From Bradyrhizobium liaoningense (lineage in GTDB: Bacteria > Pseudomonadota > Alphaproteobacteria > Rhizobiales > Xanthobacteraceae): 64,000 nt of DNA. The stretch is taken from contig NZ_JAFCJS010000001.1 in the NCBI RefSeq assembly GCF_018130825.1, positions 744,001 through 808,000 of the forward strand, read 5' to 3'. Positions 19,143-27,569 of this stretch are shown piece by piece. The notes under the pieces were generated by a model. That model ran no database searches. It saw only the letters and a list, made by a program, of their open reading frames with translations, and was not told where the DNA came from. Positions within the stretch are counted from its first letter, which is position 1. Each line of letters opens with the position of its first letter. A program made the translations under genes and the position numbers.

Positions 19143-19159
19143 CGCACAATTCTTGTGCA
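19143..19159 (-). promoter_or_regulatory. NtrC-binding-site-like palindrome upstream of dusB-ntrBC
   Basis: The core GCAC-AATTCTT-GTGC (19144-19158) has the GCAC-N7-GTGC form of NtrC sites, whose consensus is TGCAC-N7-GTGCA. One flanking base fits. It lies about 55-70 bases before the dusB ATG. I found no convincing sigma-54 -24/-12 element beside it, so repression or a weaker autoregulatory role is as likely as activation. Confidence 0.55.
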
Positions 19160-19333
19160 GTCAAGCGTCATGCCTACAGTTTAGACAGTTCTGCAGATCT
19201 TTCAAGTGCAGTGCAGCAAAATGCTGTTTCCCACAATCCGGGGAAACCCCCTTTTTTTGCGGGCCTGCCGTGCTAGAGGCATGCCGGCACATCACCCCCT
19301 GCTCTTTCATTAGCAACTGAGTATTTGAGTCCT

Positions 19334-20515
19334 ATGGCGAAATCACAACGTACCGCTGTCGTCCTCGTGGCGGCCGGACGCGGCCTGCGCGCCGGCGCCG
19401 GCGCGCCGAAGCAATATCGCGAGATCGGCGGCGTGCCTGTGATCTATCGCGCCATGGAAGCCTTCAGCCGCCACGCCGATGTATTTGCGGTGCAGCCGGT
19501 GGTGAACCCCGACGACAGCGCCATGTTCACGGCAGCGGTCGCAGGATTGAAGCACGAGGCGCCGACCAATGGCGGCGCCACCCGTCAGGCTTCGGTGCTT
19601 GCTGGCCTCGAAGCGCTGGCCAAGCACAAGCCGGACATCGTCCTGATCCACGACGCCGCGCGGCCCTTCGTCTCGGAAGGCGTGATCTCGCGCGCGATCG
19701 AGGCGGCGAGCCGCACCGGCGCTGCGATCCCGACCGTTGCCGTCACCGACACCATCAAGGTCACCGGCGCGAGCGGCAATGTCGAGGACACGCCGGACCG
19801 GTCGCGCCTGCGGATCGCGCAGACGCCGCAATCCTTTCGTTTCGACGTCATCCTCGAGGCGCATCGTCGCGCCGCGAAGGACGGGCGCTCCGATTTCACC
19901 GACGATGCCGCGATTGCCGAATGGGCGGGATTGACGGTTGCAACCTTTGAAGGCGATGTTGCCAATATGAAGCTCACCACCCCCGAGGATTTCGTGCGCG
20001 AGGAAGCGCGCCTGGCTGCCCAGCTCGGCGACATCAGGACCGGCACCGGCTACGACGTGCACGCCTTCGGCGAAGGCGACCATGTCATGATCTGCGGCGT
20101 GCGCGTGCCGCACAGCAAGGGTTTCCTGGCGCATTCCGACGGCGATGTCGGCCTGCATGCGCTGGTCGACGCCATCCTCGGCGCGCTCGCCGACGGCGAC
20201 ATCGGCTCGCACTTCCCGCCGAGCGACGCCAAGTGGAAGGGCGCCTCCTCCGACCAGTTCCTGAAATACGCCATCGAGCGGGTCGCCCAGCGCGGCGGCC
20301 GCGTCGCCAATCTCGAGGTGACGCTGATCTGCGAGCGGCCGAAGATCGGCCCCTTGCGCGACACCATGCGCGCGCGCATCGCCGAGATCTCCGGCGTCGA
20401 CATCTCGCGCGTCGCGGTGAAGGCGACCACCAGCGAGCGGCTCGGCTTTACCGGCCGCGAGGAAGGCATCGCGGCCACCGCGAGCGCCACTATCCGTCTT
20501 CCCTGGAGCGTATAA
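19334..20515 (+). CDS. ispDF: Bifunctional IspD/IspF isoprenoid enzyme
   Basis: A 393-residue fusion for two steps of the MEP pathway. Residues 1 to about 228 are the cytidylyltransferase IspD ([35 protein letters not shown]). The rest is the cyclodiphosphate synthase IspF ([15 protein letters not shown] with metal ligands, [27 protein letters not shown]). The IspDF fusion is characteristic of alphaproteobacteria and a few others. The frame opens at a TTG at 19325, but the ATG at 19334 gives the usual start. It is divergent from dusB and is followed within five bases by the CinA-type gene. Confidence 0.96.
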   Translation: MAKSQRTAVVLVAAGRGLRAGAGAPKQYREIGGVPVIYRAMEAFSRHADVFAVQPVVNPDDSAMFTAAVAGLKHEAPTNGGATRQASVLAGLEALAKHKPDIVLIHDAARPFVSEGVISRAIEAASRTGAAIPTVAVTDTIKVTGASGNVEDTPDRSRLRIAQTPQSFRFDVILEAHRRAAKDGRSDFTDDAAIAEWAGLTVATFEGDVANMKLTTPEDFVREEARLAAQLGDIRTGTGYDVHAFGEGDHVMICGVRVPHSKGFLAHSDGDVGLHALVDAILGALADGDIGSHFPPSDAKWKGASSDQFLKYAIERVAQRGGRVANLEVTLICERPKIGPLRDTMRARIAEISGVDISRVAVKATTSERLGFTGREEGIAATASATIRLPWSV

Positions 20516-20519
20516 GGCC

Positions 20520-21128
20520 ATGGGCGGCAGCGACGCACGCGCCCTCTCCCGCTCGCTGCTGGATTTGTGCCGGATGCGCAAGCTGACGATCGCGACCGCG
20601 GAGTCCTGCACCGGCGGCCTGGTTGCCGGCGCGCTGACCGACATCCCCGGTTCCTCCGACGTCATCGACCGCGGCTTCGTCACCTATTCCAATGAGGCCA
20701 AGCGCGCGATGCTTGGCGTCGAAGCGGGTACGCTGACGAATTTCGGCGCCGTCAGCAAGGAAACCGCAACCGCGATGGCGATCGGCGCGCTGGAGCGTGC
20801 CGATGTCGATCTCGCCGTCGCCATCACCGGCATCGCCGGCCCCGGCGGCGCCACGCCCGGCAAGCCGGTCGGTCTCGTGCACTTTGCCGCCGCCGCGCGC
20901 GACGGCCGCATCATCCACCGCGAGCACCGTTTTGGCGCCATCGGCCGCAGCGCCGTGCGCGCCCGCTCGGTGGTCGAGGCGCTGCGCATGCTGATGGACC
21001 TCGCCCGCGGCCCGCAAGTCGCCGCCAAGCCGCAGCGCACCGCCACAAGCCGCCTGCGCCCGCGCGTGACCCGCTCGCCGCGCCGGCATGCGGTGAAGCG
21101 CCGCCCGCCGCGCTCGCCCAGGGGCTGA
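20520..21128 (+). CDS. pncC: CinA C-terminal-domain protein, NMN amidohydrolase (PncC-type)
   Basis: A 202-residue protein of the CinA C-terminal family, which deamidates nicotinamide mononucleotide in NAD salvage. Motifs: TIATAESCTGGLVAGALTDIPGSS, GFVTYSNEAKRAMLGV, GAVSKETATAMA and VAITGIAGPGGATPGKPVG. The N-terminal MoaB-like domain of long CinA proteins is absent, as usual for PncC. The last 35 residues are an Arg/Pro-rich tail (RLRPRVTRSPRRHAVKRRPP) that goes beyond the family core and may bind nucleic acid or be disordered. It follows ispDF by five bases. Its stop lies inside a small GGGGCTGAAGCCCC hairpin. Confidence 0.92.
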   Translation: MGGSDARALSRSLLDLCRMRKLTIATAESCTGGLVAGALTDIPGSSDVIDRGFVTYSNEAKRAMLGVEAGTLTNFGAVSKETATAMAIGALERADVDLAVAITGIAGPGGATPGKPVGLVHFAAAARDGRIIHREHRFGAIGRSAVRARSVVEALRMLMDLARGPQVAAKPQRTATSRLRPRVTRSPRRHAVKRRPPRSPRG

Positions 21129-21134
21129 AGCCCC

Positions 21135-21914
21135 TCACGCCGCCGCAAGCAACGCGCTCGCATGATCGAGCACGCACTGCTTGACCGCATCGGCTTCCGA
21201 CGGTTTTGCTTTCGCGCTGACCGTCAATTCGAGGATCGGCGCCGCAGGATTGGCGACATCGAGGACCTTGGTGACGGAGACGGCAGGTTGCGCCTGATCG
21301 TCGATGCGGGAGTCGCCACGCAATTCCCTCAGGATGCGATCGGCCAGCGTGTTGGCCGCGCCGGCCGGGACCGGAAACGCCACCTTGACCTCGCCCGTGC
21401 CGGGATAGGCGCTGTGGTTGACGATCGCTGCACCCCACACCTGTCCGTTCGGCAGCAGGATCTGCGTGTTGTCGGGCGCGACCAGTTCGGTCATGAACAG
21501 CGACAGCGACCTCACCTTGCCCGCCTTGCCGGCGACTTCGACGTCGTCGCCGATGTGAAACGGCCGGAACAGCAGCAGCATCACGCCGGCGGCGAGATTG
21601 GACAGCGTGCCCTGGAGCGCGAGGCCGATCGCGAGTGACGTCGCCCCCAGCACGGCGACGAGGCTCGCGGTCTGGATGCCGAACAGCTGCAGCACGGCGA
21701 TGCCGACCACCGCGAGCACGCCATAGCGCGCAAGGCTGCCGACGAACAACGTCACCAGCGGATCGACGCGGTGCGTAACGCTCAGCAAGCGCGTGACGAA
21801 ACGCTGCATCGCGCCGGACAGATACCAGCCGATGGCGAGGAGCAGGATCGCGTAGATCGCATTCAGCCCGTACAGGACGAGCGACGCTTTCAGCGTGTCG
21901 AAATTGACGGTCAT
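21135..21914 (-). CDS. Small-conductance mechanosensitive channel (MscS family)
   Basis: A 259-residue MscS protein with three membrane segments: LYGLNAIYAILLLAIGWYLSG, a second hydrophobic stretch, and the pore-lining GATSLAIGLALQGTLSNLAAGVMLLLFRPFHIGDDVEV in sections, where the Gly/Ala-rich helix and PFHIGD are diagnostic. The C-terminal beta domain follows. It releases osmolytes when membrane tension rises. The frame extends to 22010, but the ATG at 21914 has TTGGAG upstream and gives the normal N-terminus. It converges with the CinA-type gene, six bases between stops. Confidence 0.92.
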   Translation of the reverse strand: MTVNFDTLKASLVLYGLNAIYAILLLAIGWYLSGAMQRFVTRLLSVTHRVDPLVTLFVGSLARYGVLAVVGIAVLQLFGIQTASLVAVLGATSLAIGLALQGTLSNLAAGVMLLLFRPFHIGDDVEVAGKAGKVRSLSLFMTELVAPDNTQILLPNGQVWGAAIVNHSAYPGTGEVKVAFPVPAGAANTLADRILRELRGDSRIDDQAQPAVSVTKVLDVANPAAPILELTVSAKAKPSEADAVKQCVLDHASALLAAA

Positions 21915-22078
21915 GGCGGCTCCAACGACGATCGGTTGAGAACTCGCTGTCGCGGAAAATGATCCCTTCCGGGGCTTGCCAATCCTCAAGCGCCTGCCGC
22001 TGGACTGCATAGGTGGGAGCAGCGTGAAACCCGGGCGCTTGGCCCGGCGGGAATACCCCGTTCAGCCCCGGCGGCCTG

Positions 22079-22258
22079 TCATTGCGCCGTTCGCTCGATC
22101 CGACAGATGACGGGAAGCTTTTGCTCGATCGCCTTCGCGAGCACCGTTCCCGTGGTCCGTCCGAGCTCTTTCGCGATCGTCGTGATCGGCTTGGTGCCTG
22201 CGAGCTTCCTGAGCCGGTTCAGGTCGTCCTCGCTCCACGATTGCTTCCAGCGCGCCAT
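22079..22258 (-). CDS. 59-residue homeodomain-like DNA-binding protein
   Basis: An ATG at 22258 opens a 59-codon frame beginning MARWKQSWSEDDLNRLRKLA, then an ITTIAKELGRTTGTVLAKA stretch that reads as a helix-turn-helix. The W-S-E-D-D-L start followed by a second and third helix is the layout of Myb/SANT-like or GcrA-like small domains of alphaproteobacteria. The overlapping 72-residue frame 22062-22280 has odd composition and is taken as a shadow. The gene stands alone between mscS and a repeat. Function is not known; DNA binding is inferred from the fold only. Confidence 0.65.
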   Translation of the reverse strand: MARWKQSWSEDDLNRLRKLAGTKPITTIAKELGRTTGTVLAKAIEQKLPVICRIERTAQ

Positions 22259-22469
22259 GTCTCCAGTCCCACTCCAACAAGCCCCAGCGCCCGACTCAGA
22301 CTTTAGTTGAATTCCCCATGAAATACAGCCCTTGCAGGTGTACCTTGCGCGGCAAGGGGTGTTCCGTCACGGTTTTGCGTTTTGGCACAAACTGCACTTG
22401 TCACCTTCGGTCGCACGAGTCTGAATTGTTGGTTGTGCGCAGGGCACGCCGGGTGCCCGCCCATCCCTA

Positions 22470-23006
22470 CCAATCCTTGTGTTGCCGGCGGGCAAAACAC
22501 CCAGCGGGCGGTCAATCCGCGCCCGCAAAAATATTCCACTTTACCGAAATTCGGCTTTCGCGTATTCGTTTCGCCACCTCATCCCGGTCAGAGGGGCGTA
22601 TCGCGATCGTCACGACATGCGGGGTGAGCGGCGGTGGACGCTAGTCACGTCGGCGCGACAGGCATCGCAGGGCGGGCAACCGTGAGCGAGCGCCATCGCG
22701 CATACGACCGGTGTGATCTGGCGTACGGCAAAACCGTGTCGTCCTGGCGCCCGGGGTCTGAGCGCCAAGTCTTGCAGTGATGCATCGGCCCGACCGGGCA
22801 CGCGCATCAGCCATCTGCAAGGCGACGGGGGCAATAGTGCATCGCTCCCCGGGGAGAGCTCGGCATAAGCCGTCAAACCATCGCGCAGGGAAGGCCGTGT
22901 GTTCGGGCTTCACCTGTATGCCGCTGTGCAGCTTCCTCTAGCGCAATCTCCGCACAGTGGACCGTGGGTGCCCAGCCGGCACCCGGCCTTCCCTGCGCCC
23001 TCTGAC
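22470..23006 (+). repeat. 0.5 kb interspersed repeat, copy A
   Basis: About 535 bases match 42389-42923 in inverted orientation. Shared blocks include the CGGTCAGAGGGGCGTATCGC section, the GGTGAGCGGCGGTGGACGC section, the CTCCCCGGGGAGAGCTCGGC section and the GTGGACCGTGGGTGCCC section. The copies differ by many substitutions and by short indels, notably near 22500-22530 and 22925-22955. Weaker similarity continues to about 23060. Open frames inside both copies lack ribosome sites. I recognise this kind of sequence as a recurrent Bradyrhizobium repeat that is often mis-annotated as hypothetical proteins; it encodes no transposase here. Confidence 0.75.
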
Positions 23007-23160
23007 AAGAGAGCGCGATACGACGAAGCAAAGCTCGGACGAAACACGTCGCGAGATTGCAGCGTCATGTCTGCTTTTCAAAAAGCACGCAATTCTTGTC
23101 GAAAACGATCGGGATCATAAATGTGCAGGCGCGACCAAACGTCATCACACGTGCCTGATC

Positions 23161-23184
23161 TTGCGCAGGAAAATATTGGCGCAA
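23161..23184. promoter_or_regulatory. Inverted repeat upstream of oxidase operon
   Basis: TTGCGC and GCGCAA are separated by 12 bases, about 62-85 bases before the GTG start of the first cytochrome gene. The spacing suits a dimeric regulator, but no known consensus is matched. There is no TTGAT-N4-ATCAA box here. Confidence 0.25.
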
Positions 23185-23245
23185 TAATGCCGCTCTACCT
23201 TGTGATCCGGAATCAACCGGACCAGCCTTGTGGAGGGCGACGAAA

Positions 23246-23953
23246 GTGTTCGCTCGCACCGCGGCCTCGGCCGCCGTCATCGTCACTTTGGCCGCGTTTG
23301 ATGGTGCGGCCGCACAAACGGCCAACCAGCCGCCCGATACGATGGCGGCGCGGGTGGAGGCGTGCACGCCTTGTCACGGCAACAAGGGCGAAGGCACGAG
23401 CGACGTCTATTTTCCGCGCCTCGCCGGCAAGCCCGCCGGCTATCTCTACAACCAGCTCCTCGCCTTCCGCAGCGGCCGGCGCAAATACCCGCCGATGAAT
23501 TATCTGCTGGAGTTTCTGCCTGACCCATACCTGGAGGCGATGGCCGAATATTTTGCCGGTGAGCATCCGCCGCTGCCGCAGCCGGCTCCGAGCGAGGTCA
23601 GCAAGGAAGTTTTGGCGCAGGGCGAGTTGCTCGCCACCAGCGGCGATGCCGGCCGCAACATTCCGGCCTGCGTGAGTTGCCATGGTCCGGGCCTCACGGG
23701 CATGCAGCCCGGCATCCCCGGCCTGCTTGGCCTGCGCGCCGCTTACGTCAGCGCCCAGCTCGGCGCCTGGCGCTACGGCACGCGCACGGCGAAATCGCCC
23801 GACTGCATGCAGCTCGTCGCCGGTCACCTCACCGAGGCGGATGTCACGGCCGTTGCAGCCTGGCTCGCGACGCGTCCCGCCCCCACCAACCCGGCTCCCG
23901 TGCCGAAAGGCACCTACGCGCTGCCGTTCGGCTGCGGCAGCCAGCCCAACTGA
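23246..23953 (+). CDS. Exported dihaem cytochrome c
   Basis: A 235-residue protein with a signal peptide (ASAAVIVTLAAFDGAAA). Two haem sites are visible, CTPCHGNKG (about residue 40) and CVSCHGPGL (about 150), each opening a class I cytochrome c domain, so it is a fused two-domain c4/c5-type protein. No ATG fits; the GTG at 23246 has GGAGGG eight bases upstream, better than the TTG at 23228. It is the first gene of a six-gene oxidase operon. Its likely task is to bring electrons to the oxidase from the periplasmic side. Confidence 0.85.
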   Translation: MFARTAASAAVIVTLAAFDGAAAQTANQPPDTMAARVEACTPCHGNKGEGTSDVYFPRLAGKPAGYLYNQLLAFRSGRRKYPPMNYLLEFLPDPYLEAMAEYFAGEHPPLPQPAPSEVSKEVLAQGELLATSGDAGRNIPACVSCHGPGLTGMQPGIPGLLGLRAAYVSAQLGAWRYGTRTAKSPDCMQLVAGHLTEADVTAVAAWLATRPAPTNPAPVPKGTYALPFGCGSQPN

Positions 23954-23961
23954 CGAGGCGG

Positions 23962-25203
23962 ATGATGGGTTCGAGACCATGGATCACGCTTCTCGCCCTC
24001 GCCGCGCTCACCACGCTCGCGCAAGCGCAGGACAAGAGCAGCGACATCATCGCGCGCGGCGAATATCTCGCGCGCGCCGGCGACTGCACCGCCTGCCACA
24101 CCGCGCCTGAGGGACGCCTGTTCGCCGGCGGCCGCGCCATGCCGACGCCGTTCGGCACGCTCTACACCTCCAACATCACGCCCGATCCGGAGACCGGAAT
24201 CGGAAAATGGAGCGCCGACGATTTCTACAAGACCATGCACAGCGGCCGTTTCCCCGATGGCGGGTTGATCTATCCGGCGATGCCATTCGCCTCCTACACC
24301 AAGGTCACGCGCGCCGACAGCGACGCGATCTTCGCCTATTTGCGCTCGATCCCGCCGGTGAACCAGAAGAACAGGCCGCACGACCTGCGCTTCCCCTATG
24401 ACAACCGCCAGCTCATCCTCGGCTGGCGCACGCTGTATTTCCGCGAAGGCGAGTTCAAGCCCGACCCGACCAAATCGGCAGAATGGAATCGCGGCGCCTA
24501 TCTCGTCGAAGGCCTCGGCCATTGCAGCATGTGCCATTCGCCGATCAACGCGCTCGGCGGCACCTCGCAATCGGACGCCTTCAAGGGCGGCCTGATCCCG
24601 ATGCAGAACTGGTACGCGCCGTCCCTCACCTCCAACCGCGAGGCGGGGCTCGGCGACTGGAGCATCAAGGACATTACCGACCTGCTCCAGACCGGCGTCT
24701 CGGCGCGGGGCGTGGTCTACGGCCCGATGGCCGAGGTCGTGCACAACAGCCTGCAATATCTCAGCGACGAGGATACCCGCGCGATGGCGGTGTACCTCAA
24801 AAGCATCGCGGAGCCCTCCCCTGCGCCGCCGCCAAGCTCGGCGCTGCCGACCACCGAGAGCAGCCTGCTGATCAGCCTCGGCAAGACCGTCTACGACAAG
24901 AGCTGCGCGAGCTGCCACGGCACGCAGGGTGAAGGCAAGCCGCCGCACTGGCCGCCGCTCGCCAACAACCAGTCCATCGAGATGGAGTCGGCCGTCAACC
25001 CGATCCGCATGGTGCTCAATGGCGGTTATCCACCGGGCACCAAGGGCAACCCGATGCCCTACGGCATGCCGCCTTTCGCGGGCCTCCTGTCCGACAACGA
25101 GGTCGCCGCCGTTGTCTCCTACATCCGCACCGCCTGGGGCAATCGCGGCACGCCGGTCTCGGCGCGCGAGGCCAACGAGCTGCGCTCCGCACCGCTGAAC
25201 TGA
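23962..25203 (+). CDS. Trihaem cytochrome c (alcohol dehydrogenase cytochrome subunit-like)
   Basis: A 413-residue exported protein with a signal peptide (PWITLLALAALTTLAQAQ) and three class I cytochrome c domains: CTACHTAPE (about 45), CSMCHSPIN (about 192) and CASCHGTQG (about 317). The layout, with YTSNITPDPETGIGKW after the first haem, matches the membrane cytochrome c subunits of quinoprotein alcohol and aldose dehydrogenases. No dehydrogenase catalytic subunit is nearby, so here it is probably an electron carrier for the adjacent oxidase. Start ATG at 23962 follows GAGGCGG; a second ATG at 23965 is possible. It lies eight bases after the dihaem gene. Confidence 0.87.
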   Translation: MMGSRPWITLLALAALTTLAQAQDKSSDIIARGEYLARAGDCTACHTAPEGRLFAGGRAMPTPFGTLYTSNITPDPETGIGKWSADDFYKTMHSGRFPDGGLIYPAMPFASYTKVTRADSDAIFAYLRSIPPVNQKNRPHDLRFPYDNRQLILGWRTLYFREGEFKPDPTKSAEWNRGAYLVEGLGHCSMCHSPINALGGTSQSDAFKGGLIPMQNWYAPSLTSNREAGLGDWSIKDITDLLQTGVSARGVVYGPMAEVVHNSLQYLSDEDTRAMAVYLKSIAEPSPAPPPSSALPTTESSLLISLGKTVYDKSCASCHGTQGEGKPPHWPPLANNQSIEMESAVNPIRMVLNGGYPPGTKGNPMPYGMPPFAGLLSDNEVAAVVSYIRTAWGNRGTPVSAREANELRSAPLN

Positions 25204-25211
25204 GAAACGTC

Positions 25212-25388
25212 ATGATCAACTCCGATCCGCCGACCAGCCCAGCCGCCGCCGATCAGGCCGTCGAGGAGGTCGTGGCGCAAGGCCCCTCGGGCGCGCTTCT
25301 GCTCGCCGGCATTGCGACAGCCTGCGTCGTCGCGATGTGGCTTGCCTTCTACCTGTTCGTCTTCCTGCCGCGCGGGCCGCTGCAATGA
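25212..25388 (+). CDS. 58-residue membrane subunit in oxidase operon
   Basis: An ATG at 25212 opens 58 codons: an Ala/Pro-rich N-terminus, then one membrane segment (LLLAGIATACVVAMWLAFYLFVF in sections) and a short FLPRGPLQ end. It overlaps the start of the coxB-like gene by four bases (ATGA). Small single-helix proteins in this place are common in ba3-type oxidase operons, comparable in position to subunit IIa. The assignment rests on position and topology, not on a recognised sequence. Confidence 0.75.
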   Translation: MINSDPPTSPAAADQAVEEVVAQGPSGALLLAGIATACVVAMWLAFYLFVFLPRGPLQ

Positions 25389-25960
25389 GCGCCGAAGACA
25401 CCCATGGAAACGGCAGCGCCAGCGCCGAGGTCGCCGCCCGCGTCGAGCGGCGCTGGGCGACCATTGCCGTGATCATCATCGTGGCGATGGCGCTGCTTGC
25501 GGCGTTCGCCGGCATTCATCGCGCGACCATGCCGCAGCCGCGCGTCGAGACCACCGATCCCTCGCGGATTCATCTGTCAGGCGAGTTCGTCGAGAGCAAT
25601 CTCGGCAGCGTGCTGGAGGCCAACGGCAATGTGACGGTGCGTGCGATCGGCCAGCAATATTCCTTCACGCCGGCCTGCATCGTGGTGCCCGTGGACACGC
25701 CGATCACGCTGCGCGCCACCAGCGCCGATGTCGTGCACGGCATCCTGATCCAGGGCACCAATATCAACACCATGCTGGTGCCGGGTTACATCTCCGAGCA
25801 GCTGATGCGCTTTGCGAGGACTGGCGACTATCTGATGCCCTGCCAGGAGTTCTGCTCCTTCGGCCACGAGGGCATGTGGGGCAAGGTCAAGGTGATCGAC
25901 AAGACCGAATTCGCTGATCGTGCGAAGGGCGGCGGGAGGCTGAGCTGTGTTGGTCAATAG
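25385..25960 (+). CDS. Cytochrome c oxidase subunit II, ba3-type
   Basis: A 191-residue protein with one membrane helix (about 23-47) and a cupredoxin domain. The CuA ligands are complete: His in DVVHGILIQGTN and the cluster CQEFCSFGHEGM, with two Cys, a His and a Met. It accepts electrons from cytochrome c and passes them to subunit I. One membrane helix, rather than two, fits the B-type (ba3) class. The ATG at 25385 overlaps the preceding small gene by four bases, and the gene overlaps coxA by 14 bases. Confidence 0.93.
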   Translation: MSAEDTHGNGSASAEVAARVERRWATIAVIIIVAMALLAAFAGIHRATMPQPRVETTDPSRIHLSGEFVESNLGSVLEANGNVTVRAIGQQYSFTPACIVVPVDTPITLRATSADVVHGILIQGTNINTMLVPGYISEQLMRFARTGDYLMPCQEFCSFGHEGMWGKVKVIDKTEFADRAKGGGRLSCVGQ

Positions 25961-27569
25961 GAAGCTCATCCTCGCCCATTTCTGGCTCGCCTTTGCGGTG
26001 TTCGGCGTCGCGCTGGCGCTCGGTGCCTGGCAGATGTTCATCCGCAGTCCGATCGGCACCTGGCTGTCCAACCCCGAGCTCTACTACCGCTCGCTGACCG
26101 CGCACGGCACGGTCATGGGTTACGTCTTCCCGACCTTGGTCGCGATGGGTTTTGGCTATGCCATCAGCGAGTCCGCGCTGGAGCAGCGCCTCGTCGGCGT
26201 GCGCTGGGCCTGGGCCGGGTTCTGGCTGATCGTCGCCGGCAGCATCATGGCGGTGATCCCGGTCGCGCTGGGGCGCGCCTCGGTGCTCTACACCTTCTAT
26301 CCGCCGCTGATCGGCAACGTCTTCTACTATCTCGGCGTCGTGCTGGTCGTGGTCGGCTCCTGGATCTGGGTCGCGCTGATGTCGGTCAATCTGCGCGTCT
26401 GGCGCAAGGCCCATCCCGGCGCGCCCGTGCCGCTCGCCATGTACGCCAATGTCGCGGGCTCCTATCTGTGGGCGTGGACCGCCGTCGGCGCCGCGCTCGA
26501 GCTGCTGCTCCAGATCATTCCCGTGGCGGCGGGCCTGAAGGCCACCATCGATGCCGGCCTGGCGCGCGTCTTCTTCTCCTGGACGCTGCACGCCATCGTC
26601 TATTTCTGGCTGATGCCGACTTACATCGCCTATTACACCATCGTGCCGCGCGCGATCGGCGGCCGGGTCTATTCCGACTCCATGGCGCGGATCTCCTTCA
26701 TCCTGTTCCTGGTGGTGGCGATGCCGATCGGCATGCACCACACCTTCGCCGATCCGCAGGTCGGCGCCGGATTCAAGTTCATCCATTCGGCCTTCACCGC
26801 ACTGGTCGCGCTGCCGACGCTGCTGACCGTGTTCACGATCTGCGCCTCGGTCGAGATCGCGGCACGCCTGCGCGGCGGCCGCGGCCTGTTCGGCTGGATC
26901 AGGGCCCTGCCCTGGGACAATCCGATGATGCTGGCGCTGGCCTTCTCCTTCGTCATGCTCGGCTTCGGCGGCGCCGGCGGCCTCATCAACATGAGCTACC
27001 AGCTCGATGCGTCGATCCACAACACGCAGTGGATCACCGGACACTTCCACCTGATCTTCGGCGGCGCCATCGTGATCATGTATTTCGCGATCGCCTATGA
27101 TCTATGGCCGCATCTGACGGGGCGCGAGCTGATCGACCTCCGGCTGATCCGCACCCAGCTCTGGCTGTGGTTCGTCGGCATGATCGTCACCACGTTCCCA
27201 TGGCACTGGGTCGGTATCCTCGGCATGCCGCGGCGCATGGCCTATTTCGACTTCGGCGATCCCGCGATTGCGCCGCAGGCGCTATCGGTCACGCTCTCCG
27301 CGATCGGCGGCTTCATCCTGCTGACCTCGGGCATCCTGTTCCTGGTCATCCTCGCCCGCGGCATGCGCGCGCCTCAGGCAGACGCCGGACCCTATCGCTT
27401 TGCGCTGGCCGTGCATCAGCCCGCGACCGTGCCGATTGCGCTCAACACCCACGCCCTCTGGGTGGCGCTGATGATCGCGCTCACCCTCACCAATTACGGC
27501 TACCCGATCCTGACGCTGGCGCTGACCGAGGGCACGTCGGTGCCGGCCGTCTATGTGGGAGCGCAGTGA
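25947..27569 (+). CDS. Cytochrome c oxidase subunit I, ba3-type
   Basis: A 540-residue membrane protein with about 13 segments, starting at GTG 25947 inside the coxB-like gene. The low-spin haem ligands are His in SLTAHGTVMG and His in GHFHLIFGG. The CuB site includes WTLHAIVYFWLMP, where the His and the Tyr five residues on form the crosslinked pair of B-type oxidases, and MPIGMHHTFADP with the two other CuB histidines. The K-channel-type Tyr position marks it as a proton-pumping haem-copper oxidase with probable high oxygen affinity. No subunit III gene is present in the operon. Confidence 0.94.
   Translation: MLVNRKLILAHFWLAFAVFGVALALGAWQMFIRSPIGTWLSNPELYYRSLTAHGTVMGYVFPTLVAMGFGYAISESALEQRLVGVRWAWAGFWLIVAGSIMAVIPVALGRASVLYTFYPPLIGNVFYYLGVVLVVVGSWIWVALMSVNLRVWRKAHPGAPVPLAMYANVAGSYLWAWTAVGAALELLLQIIPVAAGLKATIDAGLARVFFSWTLHAIVYFWLMPTYIAYYTIVPRAIGGRVYSDSMARISFILFLVVAMPIGMHHTFADPQVGAGFKFIHSAFTALVALPTLLTVFTICASVEIAARLRGGRGLFGWIRALPWDNPMMLALAFSFVMLGFGGAGGLINMSYQLDASIHNTQWITGHFHLIFGGAIVIMYFAIAYDLWPHLTGRELIDLRLIRTQLWLWFVGMIVTTFPWHWVGILGMPRRMAYFDFGDPAIAPQALSVTLSAIGGFILLTSGILFLVILARGMRAPQADAGPYRFALAVHQPATVPIALNTHALWVALMIALTLTNYGYPILTLALTEGTSVPAVYVGAQ

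Noticed and set aside
21121..21134. GGGGCTGAAGCCCC as a terminator between pncC and mscS
   Set aside because: The stem is five to six bases and overlaps the stop codon, with no T run; too weak to call.
22610..22913. Frames of about 90 codons in repeat copy A and their counterparts in copy B as hypothetical proteins
   Set aside because: They lie within a repeated non-coding element, lack ribosome sites, and the two copies do not preserve the same frames.
23200..23216. TTGTGATCCGGAATCAA before the oxidase operon as an FNR box
   Set aside because: The half-sites are offset by one base (five rather than four between GTGAT and ATCAA), so it does not fit TTGAT-N4-ATCAA.
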